A stretch of DNA of 59,024 nt from NCBI GenBank assembly GCA_009873655.1, contig WAIB01000013.1, positions 1-59,024 of the forward strand. The letters run 5' to 3'. A model generated the notes under the pieces. The model saw only the letters and a list, made by a program, of their open reading frames with translations. It did no database searches and was not told the origin of the DNA. Below, piece by piece: positions 31,789-41,272 of the stretch. This stretch comes from Nitrospinota bacterium (GTDB lineage: Bacteria; Nitrospinota; Nitrospinia; Nitrospinales; VA-1). The stretch's first letter is position 1, and each line of letters starts with the position of its first letter. Position numbers and translations under genes: made by a program.

Positions 31789-32496
31789 ATGAAATATTTA
31801 AAAATTGTATTTATTTTCCTATTTTGTTTATTAACAGCCTGTTCAACCCCCCACAAGGCTGTAGATAGCAGATCAACGGTAATACCAAAAAACCTGTATC
31901 CAAAAAAACCGGTGCATAAAGCGCAGGAAGGTTCTCTTTGGCCGGGAAACACTAGGGGTAATTTTTTATTCGGCGACGACAAAGCTGCCATGGTAGGCGA
32001 TATCATCACGGTAACCGTAAACGAAAGTGCTACTTCAACGCAATCTGCTACGACTGATACTTCCAAAGATACCACGATGGATATGCAAACAACAAACGTA
32101 TTAGGTTTGCCATCAAACTTGGGTATTCAAAACTTTCTAAACATGGGAACACAGTTTGATCCCACGGTCGGAGCAACTGTAGCAAACTCCATGCAGGGAT
32201 CTGGAACTGTAACTCGGAATGGGTCTTTAAATGCGACAATATCCGCAATTATTACAGAAATTTTACCTAGTGGAAACCTAAAGATTGAGGGTCGTAGATC
32301 TGTAACCGTAAATAATGAGGAGCAGATTATGGTATTACGTGGTGTGGTTCGCCCACAAGATATAAACTTTGATAACACGATTCCTTCAACATTAATTGCG
32401 GATGCATCGATAAGCTATACAGGGGAAGGCGTAGTTGCTGATGAACAAAGAAAAGGTTGGTTGGCTAAGATTTTAAGTAAGGTCTGGCCTTTCTGA
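31789..32496 (+). CDS. flgH: Flagellar L-ring lipoprotein FlgH
   Basis: FlgH forms the outer-membrane L-ring. The 235-aa protein has a lipobox signal (IVFIFLFCLLTACSTP) and the family blocks GSLWPGNTRGNFLFGDDKAAMVGDIITVTVNE and EGRRSVTVNNEEQIMVLRGVVRPQDINFDNTI, ending with VADEQRKGWLAKILSKVWPF. An L-ring indicates a Gram-negative envelope with an outer membrane. Confidence 0.95.
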   Translation: MKYLKIVFIFLFCLLTACSTPHKAVDSRSTVIPKNLYPKKPVHKAQEGSLWPGNTRGNFLFGDDKAAMVGDIITVTVNESATSTQSATTDTSKDTTMDMQTTNVLGLPSNLGIQNFLNMGTQFDPTVGATVANSMQGSGTVTRNGSLNATISAIITEILPSGNLKIEGRRSVTVNNEEQIMVLRGVVRPQDINFDNTIPSTLIADASISYTGEGVVADEQRKGWLAKILSKVWPF

Positions 32497-32505
32497 TAAA
32501 AAATC

Positions 32506-32904
32506 ATGAAAAAATTAAAACAATTAAAAACATTACTCCTTTCAACTTTAACGGCAATCGTGATCATCATTGGTTGCCAGGCGGCGGTTGAAGATTTGAC
32601 CGGTCCGAGCGCCTTGGGAAATATTCTTGGAATTCAGGGGTTATTTGGGGGAGCCGGAATACCGAATGACGGTGCCAGCCAGGCAACAATTCGAGTGGAA
32701 GTTTATACAACCCAGAATATTCCAACAGAGGGAGCAACTGTATTCTTAACGACTACTTTGGGAACACTGACAGCTTCATCATTGACAACCGATGCCTCAG
32801 GGACGGCTACCACGACCCTTACTTCGGGAACAACTAGGGGAACGGCCTATGTGACAGCTACAGTTGACAATGTCAGTGCCACAACAGCGGTACCTATTAT
32901 TTAA
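32506..32904 (+). CDS. Ig-like (Big_1-type) lipoprotein inside the flagellar locus
   Basis: The 132-aa protein has a lipoprotein signal (STLTAIVIIIGC, Cys24). One bacterial Ig-like domain follows, with NIPTEGATVFLTTTLGTLTAS and DASGTATTTLTSGTTRGTAYVTAT, typical of Big_1/invasin-like folds. It sits 10 bp after flgH, ahead of a second Ig-like lipoprotein and flgI. This is not a standard flagellar gene. It may decorate the sheath, ring or hook region, which is inferred from position. Confidence 0.7.
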   Translation: MKKLKQLKTLLLSTLTAIVIIIGCQAAVEDLTGPSALGNILGIQGLFGGAGIPNDGASQATIRVEVYTTQNIPTEGATVFLTTTLGTLTASSLTTDASGTATTTLTSGTTRGTAYVTATVDNVSATTAVPII

Positions 32905-32926
32905 GTTTTATTTAAATTATTTCTAA

Positions 32927-33589
32927 ATGATTAATCTCTTAAACAAATTATTAAAAGCAAAAAGAAGACTGAGGAAGGAGTGGGTCCTTTGTGTTCTGAT
33001 TGCTTTTAATTTTATTGTGGCCTGCGAGGGTGCGTTAGAAGAGGGCAACCCTTTTGGACCCTCAAACTCTAAAATAGTGATTAATCCATCCAGTCCACAA
33101 GTAAATAAAGGGGGAACTTTAACTTTCACAGCATTTGGCGGGACGCTTCCCGTGTCGTGGAGTATTTCAAATACTCAAATTGGGGCTATCGATGCAGGAA
33201 CGGGTCTTTTTACCTCTAATCAGGAAGCACCCCAGGTAGCTGGAACTGCTACTGTCACCGTAGTTGATGCGGTGGGCGATACGGATACAGCAACCATTGA
33301 AGTGTTGCCGAATCCTCTCAATATTGCTCCGGGATCATCGGCACAAAGTGGCGCGGGAACAGAAGTTTTTACTGTTACGGGTGGATCGGGGAATGGGCTG
33401 GTTGCTACTATTAGTAATAACAATTCCTCGAGCACTTATACCTTACCGACGCTGGCTGTGGCCGATCCTGAGGTTACAGTGACATTTACTGATCCAGGAG
33501 CTTCGGGAACTCAAACTTTAACCATAACCATTACCGATGCGGAAAATGGGGATGTAGGAGCCGTTGTTTTAACAGTGTCTGCTGCGTAA
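32927..33589 (+). CDS. Second Ig-like lipoprotein inside the flagellar locus
   Basis: The 220-aa protein starts with a basic leader and a hydrophobic segment ending in Cys33 (VLCVLIAFNFIVACEG), a probable lipoprotein signal. A Big_2-like Ig domain (about 50-125; GGTLPVSWSISNTQIGAID, TATVTVVDAVGDTDTATI) and a second beta-rich domain (about 130-220) follow. It lies between the first Ig-like lipoprotein and flgI, 20 bp before flgI, so it is probably cotranscribed with the ring genes. Confidence 0.7.
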   Translation: MINLLNKLLKAKRRLRKEWVLCVLIAFNFIVACEGALEEGNPFGPSNSKIVINPSSPQVNKGGTLTFTAFGGTLPVSWSISNTQIGAIDAGTGLFTSNQEAPQVAGTATVTVVDAVGDTDTATIEVLPNPLNIAPGSSAQSGAGTEVFTVTGGSGNGLVATISNNNSSSTYTLPTLAVADPEVTVTFTDPGASGTQTLTITITDAENGDVGAVVLTVSAA

Positions 33590-33609
33590 CTAAAAGAATT
33601 GGAATAAAT

Positions 33610-34737
33610 ATGTTCAAAAACCAAATTGTAATGAAATTATGCGCAGGGTTGGCATTAATATTTTGCCTTTCCGCTTCAGCTGAAGCGGCACGAATTAAAG
33701 ACCTGTCAGGCATAAAAGGGGTCCGCTCCAACCAGTTGATCGGGTTTGGCCTGGTGATTGGCTTAACGAAAACAGGTGATAGTGCTGTAAACGTATTTTT
33801 CTCGATCCAGGCGATTGCCAGTATGTTAAAAAAACTGGGTGTTACAATTCCCAGTGGTAGAATTGGACAGTTGCAATTCAAAAATGTGGCAACCGTAATT
33901 GTAACTGCAGACCTTCCTGCTTTTGCAAAACATGGAGACACCCTTGATGTGACAGTTTCTTCTTTGGGTGATGCAAAAAGTTTACAAGGGGGAACGCTAT
34001 TAATGACCCCATTAAAAGCTCCTGATGGAAAAACTTATGCAGTTGCACAAGGCCCTATTTCTATAGGGGGTTTTAGTGTTCAGGGTGCTTCACGTGGTGT
34101 TCAGAAAAACCACTTAACAGTAGGCCGAATTTCAAATGGCGCATTGGTCGAGAAAGAAATAAAGTCTAATTTTAATATAAAAGACGAAATAATTCTTGCT
34201 TTAAAGAAAACAGATTTTACAACAGCTAGCAGAATCACAAAAGCAATAAATGATGATATGAAGGATGAAGTTGCCGTCATGGTTGATGGAAGAACAGTTC
34301 GTGTAAAAATTCCAAAATTTTATAAGAATAATGCTTCTGATCTTGTTACAAAGATTGAAACTATTGAAGTGATTCCCGATTCCGAGGCAAAAGTAATAAT
34401 TGATGAACGTACAGGAACGGTAGTAATGGGGGAGAATGTAAAAATTTCTTCTGTTGCAGTTGCCCATGGAGCATTATTTGTCCAAATCAAAGAAGAGCCT
34501 GTAGTTAATCAACCTCCACCGCTTGCACCAGAAAATGCCGAAACGGTCGTTATTCCCAGAACACGTGTTTCGGTTGGGGAAGGTCAGGATAAACTTTTGG
34601 TTATTCCGACAAGTGTATCTTTAGGGGATGTGGTTCAAGGACTTAATTCAATTGGAGTAACTCCAAGAGATTTAATTGCTATTTTGCAAGCGATTAAATC
34701 CTCCGGTGCTCTTCATGCTCGACTTGAGATTATCTAA
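33610..34737 (+). CDS. flgI: Flagellar P-ring protein FlgI
   Basis: FlgI builds the periplasmic P-ring. The 375-aa protein has a signal peptide (AGLALIFCLSASAEA) and the family sequences ARIKDLSGIKGVRSNQLIGFGLVIGL, DVTVSSLGDAKSLQGGTLLMTPLKAPDG, VIIDERTGTVVMGENVKIS and the C-terminal LNSIGVTPRDLIAILQAIKSSGALHA. Complete, at normal length. About 195 bp with no gene but a sigma-54 site follow. Confidence 0.96.
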   Translation: MFKNQIVMKLCAGLALIFCLSASAEAARIKDLSGIKGVRSNQLIGFGLVIGLTKTGDSAVNVFFSIQAIASMLKKLGVTIPSGRIGQLQFKNVATVIVTADLPAFAKHGDTLDVTVSSLGDAKSLQGGTLLMTPLKAPDGKTYAVAQGPISIGGFSVQGASRGVQKNHLTVGRISNGALVEKEIKSNFNIKDEIILALKKTDFTTASRITKAINDDMKDEVAVMVDGRTVRVKIPKFYKNNASDLVTKIETIEVIPDSEAKVIIDERTGTVVMGENVKISSVAVAHGALFVQIKEEPVVNQPPPLAPENAETVVIPRTRVSVGEGQDKLLVIPTSVSLGDVVQGLNSIGVTPRDLIAILQAIKSSGALHARLEII

Positions 34738-34881
34738 TTGGGTGAGGGAAACAGGAAAATATTTCCTACTTTCTCTTTCTAGTCCCCTTACCGCATTAAA
34801 TTCTATACAAAAAGAACCGAATAACTCATTTATTTATAATCATTTACTTATTTATGGAGATTGTTTGGCTGGGAGGTTAGT

Positions 34882-34898
34882 TTGGTATGGTGTTTGCA
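34882..34898 (+). promoter_or_regulatory. Sigma-54 promoter upstream of flgJ
   Basis: TTGGTATGGTGTTTGCA carries GG and GC exactly 10 bp apart, and YTGGYA and TTGCA match the sigma-54 consensus. The expected start near 34909 lies 24 nt before flgJ. Together with the 29.4-kb site it suggests that an RpoN and FlrC/FleR-like cascade controls this locus. Confidence 0.7.
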
Positions 34899-34932
34899 AT
34901 TTTACTTAACAACTATTAGTTGAGGTTTGATT

Positions 34933-35406
34933 ATGGGACCTATTAAACCGGTTCAAATAGAAAAAAATTTATTTACCCAAATGACCGAAAAGAATCTGGA
35001 ACGACTAAGGAATGAATCCAATTTCGGAAAATTAGGTTCTGAAAAGGAAATTGAAAAGGTTTCCCGGGATTTTGAATCTGTTTTTATAAACAAACTTCTA
35101 ACCGCCATGCGAAAAACGGTTCCGAAATCAGGGTTATTTGATAGTTTCGCATCAGACATGTACCAGTCAATGATGGATGAAGAAGTAGCTAAAGAAATGT
35201 CTACGAAAAAAGGTATGGGCATGGGCGAAATGATTTACAACGACCTGAGTAATATCAACCGAGTTAGACGAGGGCAGAACATTCATTCAACTTATACGGC
35301 ACTAAAAACGGATCCGGCAGCTCCTGGAATAGAGTTGAAAGATCCACAATGGTTGGAAATAAAATTTCCGAACTCGAAAAATTCCGGAATTAAATTGAAG
35401 GAGTAG
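34933..35406 (+). CDS. flgJ: FlgJ-type rod-binding protein (no muramidase domain)
   Basis: ATG 34933 has GAGG at 34922-34925 and is preferred to TTG 34927. The 157-aa protein has the rod-binding FlgJ-N signature: EKVSRDFESVFINKLLTAMRKTVP, then FASDMYQSMMDEEVAKEMSTKKGMGMGEMIY. The C-terminal muramidase domain of enterobacterial FlgJ is missing, as in many non-gamma bacteria, so a separate lytic enzyme must act with it. Confidence 0.88.
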   Translation: MGPIKPVQIEKNLFTQMTEKNLERLRNESNFGKLGSEKEIEKVSRDFESVFINKLLTAMRKTVPKSGLFDSFASDMYQSMMDEEVAKEMSTKKGMGMGEMIYNDLSNINRVRRGQNIHSTYTALKTDPAAPGIELKDPQWLEIKFPNSKNSGIKLKE

Positions 35407-35409
35407 TAT

Positions 35410-35913
35410 ATGAGGAATTTATATAAAAACCTTCAGGATTTATTGGAACAAAAAATAAGGCTATATGAAAACTTTATTCAATTGTTAAATGAAGAATGGA
35501 AATGTGTTTCCCAATATTCCTATGATGATTTGCAAGCCATTATTGCTAAAAAAGACAATCAGGTAATGCAAATGCAGGCTTTGGAAAACAGCCGGTCCAG
35601 CTTAATGAAAAAAATTGCTGGAAATTTAAATATGAAGCCCTCCGGGTTGACATTAAAAAAATTAATTCAGTTAAAAGATAATCCTTATCGGGTAAATTTA
35701 TCCAGTTGCAGAAAAAAATTGATTTCAAATATTCAAAAAATAAATATTTTAAGCGGAAAAATTAGAACTCTTATGGATCATTCTGCGCTTTCATTAAAAA
35801 AATCAATTGCATTTGTGCATTCCGAGGGTGAGAAAGCGAATTCGCCCTATGAAGCAAATGGTCAGGTTCTTGAAAAAAAATTTCCAAGCAGGATGTTGAG
35901 TGTGGACGCCTGA
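35410..35913 (+). CDS. flgN: FlgN-family flagellar export chaperone
   Basis: The 167-aa all-helical protein fits FlgN: a coiled-coil N-terminal half (LYKNLQDLLEQKIRLYENFIQLLNEEWK), central KDNQVMQMQALENSRSSLMKKI, and C-terminal LISNIQKINILSGKIRTLMDHS. FlgN chaperones FlgK and FlgL, whose genes follow directly. Sequence alone is weak for this family, but position is strong support. Confidence 0.8.
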   Translation: MRNLYKNLQDLLEQKIRLYENFIQLLNEEWKCVSQYSYDDLQAIIAKKDNQVMQMQALENSRSSLMKKIAGNLNMKPSGLTLKKLIQLKDNPYRVNLSSCRKKLISNIQKINILSGKIRTLMDHSALSLKKSIAFVHSEGEKANSPYEANGQVLEKKFPSRMLSVDA

Positions 35914-35943
35914 TTTAAAGCTTATTAAAAGGTTTTTCAATTT

Positions 35944-37626
35944 ATGACTACAAATGTTTTCAGTGTTCTCAATACCGCAAAGGTAGGTTTGCTGGCACAG
36001 CAATTAGCTATAGAAGTCACAGGTAATAATATTGCTAATGTTCAGACAGAAGGATACTCTCGCCAGGAGATCAGCTTTGAGGCATTGAACCCTAGAAGTT
36101 TCAGTCTTGGCAAGCTTGGAACAGGGGTGCGCGTGGTTGGTGTAGAAAGGGTTCACGATCAATTCCTTTTTTCTCAAATTTTAGGTGAAGGGGATGCCTT
36201 GGGCCAGTTTGGGGTTCGAAAGGATGTTTTTGAGCAACTTGAAATTCTCTTCAGTGAATCGAATGGACAAAGCTTGAATCAGAGCCTGGGAAATTTTTTC
36301 TCGAAAATCCAGGACCTTTCCTCAAACCCTTCTGGTTTGCCGGAAAGATCAAATGTTCTTGCTGAAGCACAAAATCTTGTCACCACGTTTAATAACCTGG
36401 GTGAATCTCTTTTCCAAATTCAAAGGAATTTAGATGAAACGATTCAGGTAGAAGTATCAAAGATCAATGCCCTTACATCTGAAATCGCGGAACTGAACCA
36501 GGCAATCCATGCCAATGAACCTGTGGCTTTTAGCGCAAATGACCTGAGAGATAGAAGGGACCAAAGGGTTAAGGATTTATCAGAGTTAATTGACCTGAAC
36601 TATGTGGATGAAATGGATGGTCAAATCAGCTTGACCTTGAGTAACGGAACCCCGTTGGTTCTGCAATCCACTTCATTTGCTTTAAGTACAGAACTAAACG
36701 GTAATAACAAAGGATTCCAGGATATTATAGTTTCCGGATTAAATGGAACAAGTACGAACGTCACCTCATTTTTAACGGGAGGGTCTTTAAAAGGCCTTAT
36801 CGATATGCGGGACAACGAAGTACAGGGTGTAAAGGATAAACTTGACCGTTTGGCTGCGGGATTTATCCAGGAATTCAACAATGTTCATCAGCAGGGTTTC
36901 GGTATTGATGGAACGACCGGAAATAATTTTTTCGCGCCCCCTTCAGTGACCACGGAGGTCAATACAAATAATACAGGCACCGCAACCCTAACTGCTACAA
37001 ACGGAAACCCTGCGGATATTTCCAATGATAAGTTCGAACTCTTATTTACAAGCTCAAATACTTTTACATTGAACAACCTGACAACGGGCGCTGAAGTTGG
37101 AACTTTTAATTTTACCTCGGGTTCTACATTTAATCTTGCCGGCGGATTTGCGGTAACAATTTCAGGTGGAGCAACAGCGGGAGACAGGTTCAAGATTTCT
37201 GTTTCAGAAGATGCAGCCCAGACAATTGCAATATCAAGCGATGTTGCATCCAACGGAAATAAAATTGCCGCGGGTTTGAACTCCAGCTCCGATGGAGCAA
37301 ATGCCTTAGCCCTAGTAGATTTACAATCCCGGCTTTCATTTAACAGCGTTACCCATGTTGCTGCAGGCTCAGGTTCTTTTACTTTTGATGAATATTATAG
37401 TTCGATAGTGAGTGACATAGGCATTCAATCTTTTTCAACTCAGGCTACCCTTGATCAACAGGAGGGTATTTTGTTACAGCTTAATACCCGGAGAGAGAGT
37501 ATCGCAGGTGTTTCGATTGATGAAGAGTTTATAAATATGGTCAAATTTCAACAGGCTTTTAATGCTTCTGCACGTTTAATTGGGGTGGTTGATGAGCTGC
37601 TTGATACCGTTATATCTCAGGTTTAG
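35944..37626 (+). CDS. flgK: Flagellar hook-associated protein 1 FlgK
   Basis: The 560-aa protein has the FlgK N-terminus (NTAKVGLLAQQLAIEVTGNNIANVQTEGYSRQEISF), GVRVVGVERVHDQFL, and the typical FNNLGESLFQIQRNLDETIQ region. The C-terminal helix (ISIDEEF-like IAGVSIDEEFINMVKFQQAFNASARLIGVVDELLDTVI) is intact. FlgK joins hook to filament. It starts 30 bp after flgN. Confidence 0.95.
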   Translation: MTTNVFSVLNTAKVGLLAQQLAIEVTGNNIANVQTEGYSRQEISFEALNPRSFSLGKLGTGVRVVGVERVHDQFLFSQILGEGDALGQFGVRKDVFEQLEILFSESNGQSLNQSLGNFFSKIQDLSSNPSGLPERSNVLAEAQNLVTTFNNLGESLFQIQRNLDETIQVEVSKINALTSEIAELNQAIHANEPVAFSANDLRDRRDQRVKDLSELIDLNYVDEMDGQISLTLSNGTPLVLQSTSFALSTELNGNNKGFQDIIVSGLNGTSTNVTSFLTGGSLKGLIDMRDNEVQGVKDKLDRLAAGFIQEFNNVHQQGFGIDGTTGNNFFAPPSVTTEVNTNNTGTATLTATNGNPADISNDKFELLFTSSNTFTLNNLTTGAEVGTFNFTSGSTFNLAGGFAVTISGGATAGDRFKISVSEDAAQTIAISSDVASNGNKIAAGLNSSSDGANALALVDLQSRLSFNSVTHVAAGSGSFTFDEYYSSIVSDIGIQSFSTQATLDQQEGILLQLNTRRESIAGVSIDEEFINMVKFQQAFNASARLIGVVDELLDTVISQV

Positions 37627-37663
37627 TTTATCAAATAATATTTAGTTATCAGGGAAGACAACA

Positions 37664-39184
37664 ATGGTTACTCGTGTTACCAGTCAGGCGCAACAGGCAA
37701 ATTCTCTCCAGAATATTTTCCGGATAACGGAAAACCTTTTTAAAGCACAACAGGAAATCGCAACAGGCCGGCGGATCAATCGTCCGTCCGATGATCCAGC
37801 AGGAATAAGAGACGCCCTCCTTTTAAGAACCGGGGTGAAGCAAGCAAACCAGTTCATCCGGAATATCGATAATAATCGAATTTTCATTCAGGCAGGAGAT
37901 TCATCGCTTGGGTCCATTAACCTGAATCTGATTCGAGCAAAGGAACTGGCAGTGAGTGAATTAGGGGGAGCATCCACTGCGGAAACCAGAAGTTTCGCAG
38001 CGTCTGAATTGGGCCAGATCATTTCTCAGGTTTTTGAAACAGCCAATACAAAAGTAAAGAACCAGTATATTTTTTCTGGAACAAACTTCAGGATACAGCC
38101 TTTCAGCTCGGTAACTTCGGGTGCGGTTTATCTTGGTAATTCCGAAAGTTTCAAGGTAGGGATCGCAGACAGGATAAATGTTGACTTTAGTATCCCAGGC
38201 TCCCAGGTTCTGGCTACCGATCTCAATCCACAAATAACAAACAGCACCTCGCTTTCTTCTTTAAATGGGGGTATTGGAATAACAACGGGCTCATTTTCAA
38301 TTGGGGACAGGGCAGGGAATACAGCCACCATTTCCGTAAACTCGGGCGATACCGTTTCAAATTTAATTTCCAGGATCAACAGTTCTGCTGTGAATGTAAC
38401 CGCATCCATCAATTCAAATGGAAATGGGTTGCAACTTACGGATACCAATTCGGTTGTTTCTCAAGCTTTAACTATAACCGAGGTTTCTGGAGGAAACACG
38501 GCATCGGACTTGGGCATTTTGGGAAAAAGGGATGGAAACCTTACCGGGTCTGATTTAAATCCACTTTTGACAAGTTCAACTCTTATTTCAGATTTAGACG
38601 GTGGAAATGGTTTAACTTTAAATCAAATCAATATTGTAAACGGTTCTGCTTCAGGTACCGTTACACTTAGCTCCGCTACCACTATTGGAGATGTTTTAAA
38701 TACAATAAATAATTCCGAGTTGAATGTAACTGCATCCATAAATAGCGCAGGAAATTCTCTCCAAATTTCTTCAAACAGCTCCACCACAGTGGCAGTTGTC
38801 AGGAATGTGGGTACAGATGAAACGGCAGAAAACCTGGGCCTGGGAGGCGGTAAAAATATTTTTGCAACCGTGTTTAAGCTCAGGGATGCCTTTCTAAAGG
38901 ATGATACATCTGCAATTTTAGCATCGTTGGATTCTCTTGATTCCAGCCTGGCATCAATTAACAATTCAAGAGCAATTATTGGTGCATCTCTGGCGCGAGT
39001 AGATAATTCTGATTTTGTTCACGAGCAGGATATTGTGGACCAGTCAGAACAGCTTGCAAAAATTGAAGATGCCGATATTGTTAAAAGCGCCTCGGAACTG
39101 GCAAACCTGGAATTTGCTTTGCAGGCAACCTTAGGTTCCACAGCCCAAATTTTACAGCCTACCCTGCTGGACTTCCTCCGATAA
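37664..39184 (+). CDS. flgL: Flagellar hook-associated protein 3 FlgL (enlarged)
   Basis: The 506-aa protein has the flagellin-like N-terminus (AQQANSLQNIFRITENLFKAQQEIATGRRINRPSDDPAGIRDALLLR) and a C-terminus of DIVKSASELANLEFALQATLGSTAQILQPTLLDFLR. It is about 200 residues longer than ordinary FlgL (about 300). The extra middle part holds two copies of the flagellin hook-IN motif: SRINSSAVNVTASINSNGNG near residue 235 and NTINNSELNVTASINSAGNS near 345. These probably add surface domains at the hook-filament junction. Confidence 0.92.
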   Translation: MVTRVTSQAQQANSLQNIFRITENLFKAQQEIATGRRINRPSDDPAGIRDALLLRTGVKQANQFIRNIDNNRIFIQAGDSSLGSINLNLIRAKELAVSELGGASTAETRSFAASELGQIISQVFETANTKVKNQYIFSGTNFRIQPFSSVTSGAVYLGNSESFKVGIADRINVDFSIPGSQVLATDLNPQITNSTSLSSLNGGIGITTGSFSIGDRAGNTATISVNSGDTVSNLISRINSSAVNVTASINSNGNGLQLTDTNSVVSQALTITEVSGGNTASDLGILGKRDGNLTGSDLNPLLTSSTLISDLDGGNGLTLNQINIVNGSASGTVTLSSATTIGDVLNTINNSELNVTASINSAGNSLQISSNSSTTVAVVRNVGTDETAENLGLGGGKNIFATVFKLRDAFLKDDTSAILASLDSLDSSLASINNSRAIIGASLARVDNSDFVHEQDIVDQSEQLAKIEDADIVKSASELANLEFALQATLGSTAQILQPTLLDFLR

Positions 39185-39192
39185 AAGAAATG

Positions 39193-39216
39193 TCAAGGGT
39201 GGGTAATTACCCTTGA
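39193..39216 (+). terminator. Terminator-like hairpin after flgL
   Basis: TCAAGGGT and ACCCTTGA form a perfect 8-bp stem with an 8-nt loop, followed by ATTTTC. It lies 9 bp past the flgL stop and is the likely end of the flagellar transcript. Confidence 0.6.
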
Positions 39217-39239
39217 ATTTTCGGAATTGATGGAATTTG

Positions 39240-40477
39240 TTATGATTGGATTAGAAGATTAATTATAACGGAGGTTCCCACACCAAGGGCACTCTCTATT
39301 TCCATGTTTCCACCATGTCTTTCTATGATCGAATATGAAATGGATAGTCCCAGCCCTGTTCTTTTTCCTTCAGGCTTAGTTGTAAAAAAGGGTTCAAATA
39401 TTTTTTCACCACCATTCTTTTCGATTCCTCCGCCGGTATCGGAAAATTTTATACGCAGGAAATTCTTCGGGTTGGTATCATTTATTTCAGCAGAGGAATG
39501 TTGTAATCCTGAATCATGATCGATTTTTTCTGCCGATACGGTTAGAGTTCCCTCTCCACTAATTGCGTGTTTGGCGTTATTTTTGATATTTAGGAACACT
39601 TGACGAATTCCGTCCCTATCCATCGTTACCATAACCGGTGTCAGGTCGAAATTGCGCTTTATTTCGATCCCGCCCAGCTGTAAGTCTTTTTCCACAAGAA
39701 CCAGGGCAGATTCTATTTCATCCATAATATTTGCTTTTTTAGCTCCATGTTCCCTTTACGGGAGAAGGTCAACAGGCCTGTTATTATCTTGGTAATACGA
39801 TTAATCTCTTCCATTATTGAGTTTAAATCTGTCTTCAATGGGGTGTCGGCATTACGTTCCATTAAAAGAGATTGTGTTTGCCCAGAGATAATTTTGAGGG
39901 AATTCAAAATTTAATGACAAACTCCCGCAACTAAACGCCCGATTCCCACAAGCTTTTTTGACCTTATTATTTGCTTTTGGGCTGTTTCAAGTTTTACAAG
40001 TGAAGCCTGGAGTTCTTTATGAGATTTTTGAAGGTTTGCGTGAGATGTCTTAAGTTTTTCTTCTGCTTCCATTCTCAATGCGGCTTCTTTTTGTAAACCC
40101 ATTACGTATTGAATGGATTTGGTAACCGATTCAGTGGATAGTTTGCTCTTGGTTAGATAGTCCGTGGCACCTGCTTTCATGGCTTCCACGGCAACTTCCT
40201 GATCTCCCTGGCCCGTAAACATTATGATTGGGATGTTGCAGTTCTGGTTTCTAATACTGCGAACAAGCTCTATTCCATTCATTTTACCGAGCCGGTAATC
40301 GAAGAGGGCTAGGTTGTAGGAGAAAGGATCAATTTCCTTCAGGTTTTTATCGATGGAGGAGACGTGGTCAATATGAAGGGTAGTATCTTTAAAAATTTGA
40401 TTTAAAATATCTTTAATATAAAAAGCATCATCTTCATCATCTTCAATTAGCAGAGTCTTTAATAATTCCTTTTCCAT
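39240..40477 (-). pseudogene. Broken response-regulator/histidine-kinase fusion
   Basis: Reading 40477 to 39240 gives a receiver domain (KTLLIEDDEDDAFYIKDIL, phospho-Asp in LALFDYRLG), a coiled coil, a HisKA segment and a HATPase domain (DTGGGIEKNG, GLGLSISYSIIERHGG). It is interrupted twice. An in-frame TAA at 39911-39913 replaces the codon after the phospho-His in GVCH-E, the expected H-box Glu. A frameshift then occurs in the T-run at 39735-39740, where one more base would restore MELKKANIMDE. All domains remain recognisable, so the decay looks recent. Confidence 0.8.
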
Positions 40478-40632
40478 ATAACCAGTAATTATGAAGGGAG
40501 CTTTACGGTTTGTATCCAGTCCTTAAGACAATTTTCCATTATAAAATGTAAAACGGAAATGGTTTTTCTATAAAGGAGTTCGCGCCCCGGGTATACGTTG
40601 TTTGAATATCTGTTTTGGACCGTGATGTGGAT

Positions 40633-41055
40633 TTAATTTCCAGACCCCTCTTTGATTTCCTTTACAAACTTTTCCCGTTCTATTCGCAATTTTTCTTTAA
40701 AATTTTCAATGGTTCCATATTTCTCTTTATAAAATTCCCGAATTTCATCGGTGGTATGAACACCATCTCCGGCATCCCCGGTCAGGCAGCGGCCATTTTT
40801 GTCACAAGTCCAAATTGGAAAATCTTTTTCAACCTGGTTTCTTAAATCTTCAGGAATATTTTCCCTATGAGGCAAACTGGAATAGTTTGGATCTGTCCTT
40901 TCTTCGATACGATCGATTTCTTTAACCAGTTCGTCGATACATTCTCCATTCCAGTCCCCAATATGTTCGTCTCCATCTGCTGATAAGATTTTGTTTTTCA
41001 GGCTCGGGTCGACCTGGATCTTATCAAGAGAAAAACGCCTTCCAATTTCTGCCAT
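40633..41055 (-). CDS. Hypothetical hydrophilic protein between two decayed signalling genes
   Basis: The 140-aa acidic protein has no signal peptide or membrane segment. Its ATG (41053-41055) has a GAGG RBS eight bases upstream. Features are a single Cys pair (WTCDKNGRCLTGDAGDGVH, about residues 83-101) and a charged helical C-terminus (EFYKEKYGTIENFKEKLRIEREKFVKEIKEG). I do not recognise a family. It lies between two broken two-component genes but is itself intact. Confidence 0.6.
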   Translation of the reverse strand: MAEIGRRFSLDKIQVDPSLKNKILSADGDEHIGDWNGECIDELVKEIDRIEERTDPNYSSLPHRENIPEDLRNQVEKDFPIWTCDKNGRCLTGDAGDGVHTTDEIREFYKEKYGTIENFKEKLRIEREKFVKEIKEGSGN

Positions 41056-41272
41056 AATTAAGCCTCAATTTTGAGATGCAATCAATCTAAAATCAATTAT
41101 ATAAAGGACTTATTATATTACTTTTATTGATTTAAACACCAAAATATTTGCCCAGTCGTGACTTAAATGTGCCGGTTTTATTATAGGATAGGCTTAATAT
41201 TTTCATTTTCAAGGATAGAATTTTCCCTTTTTCGATTAATAACAAATACACCTAAAGTAATGGAAAGGGCCT

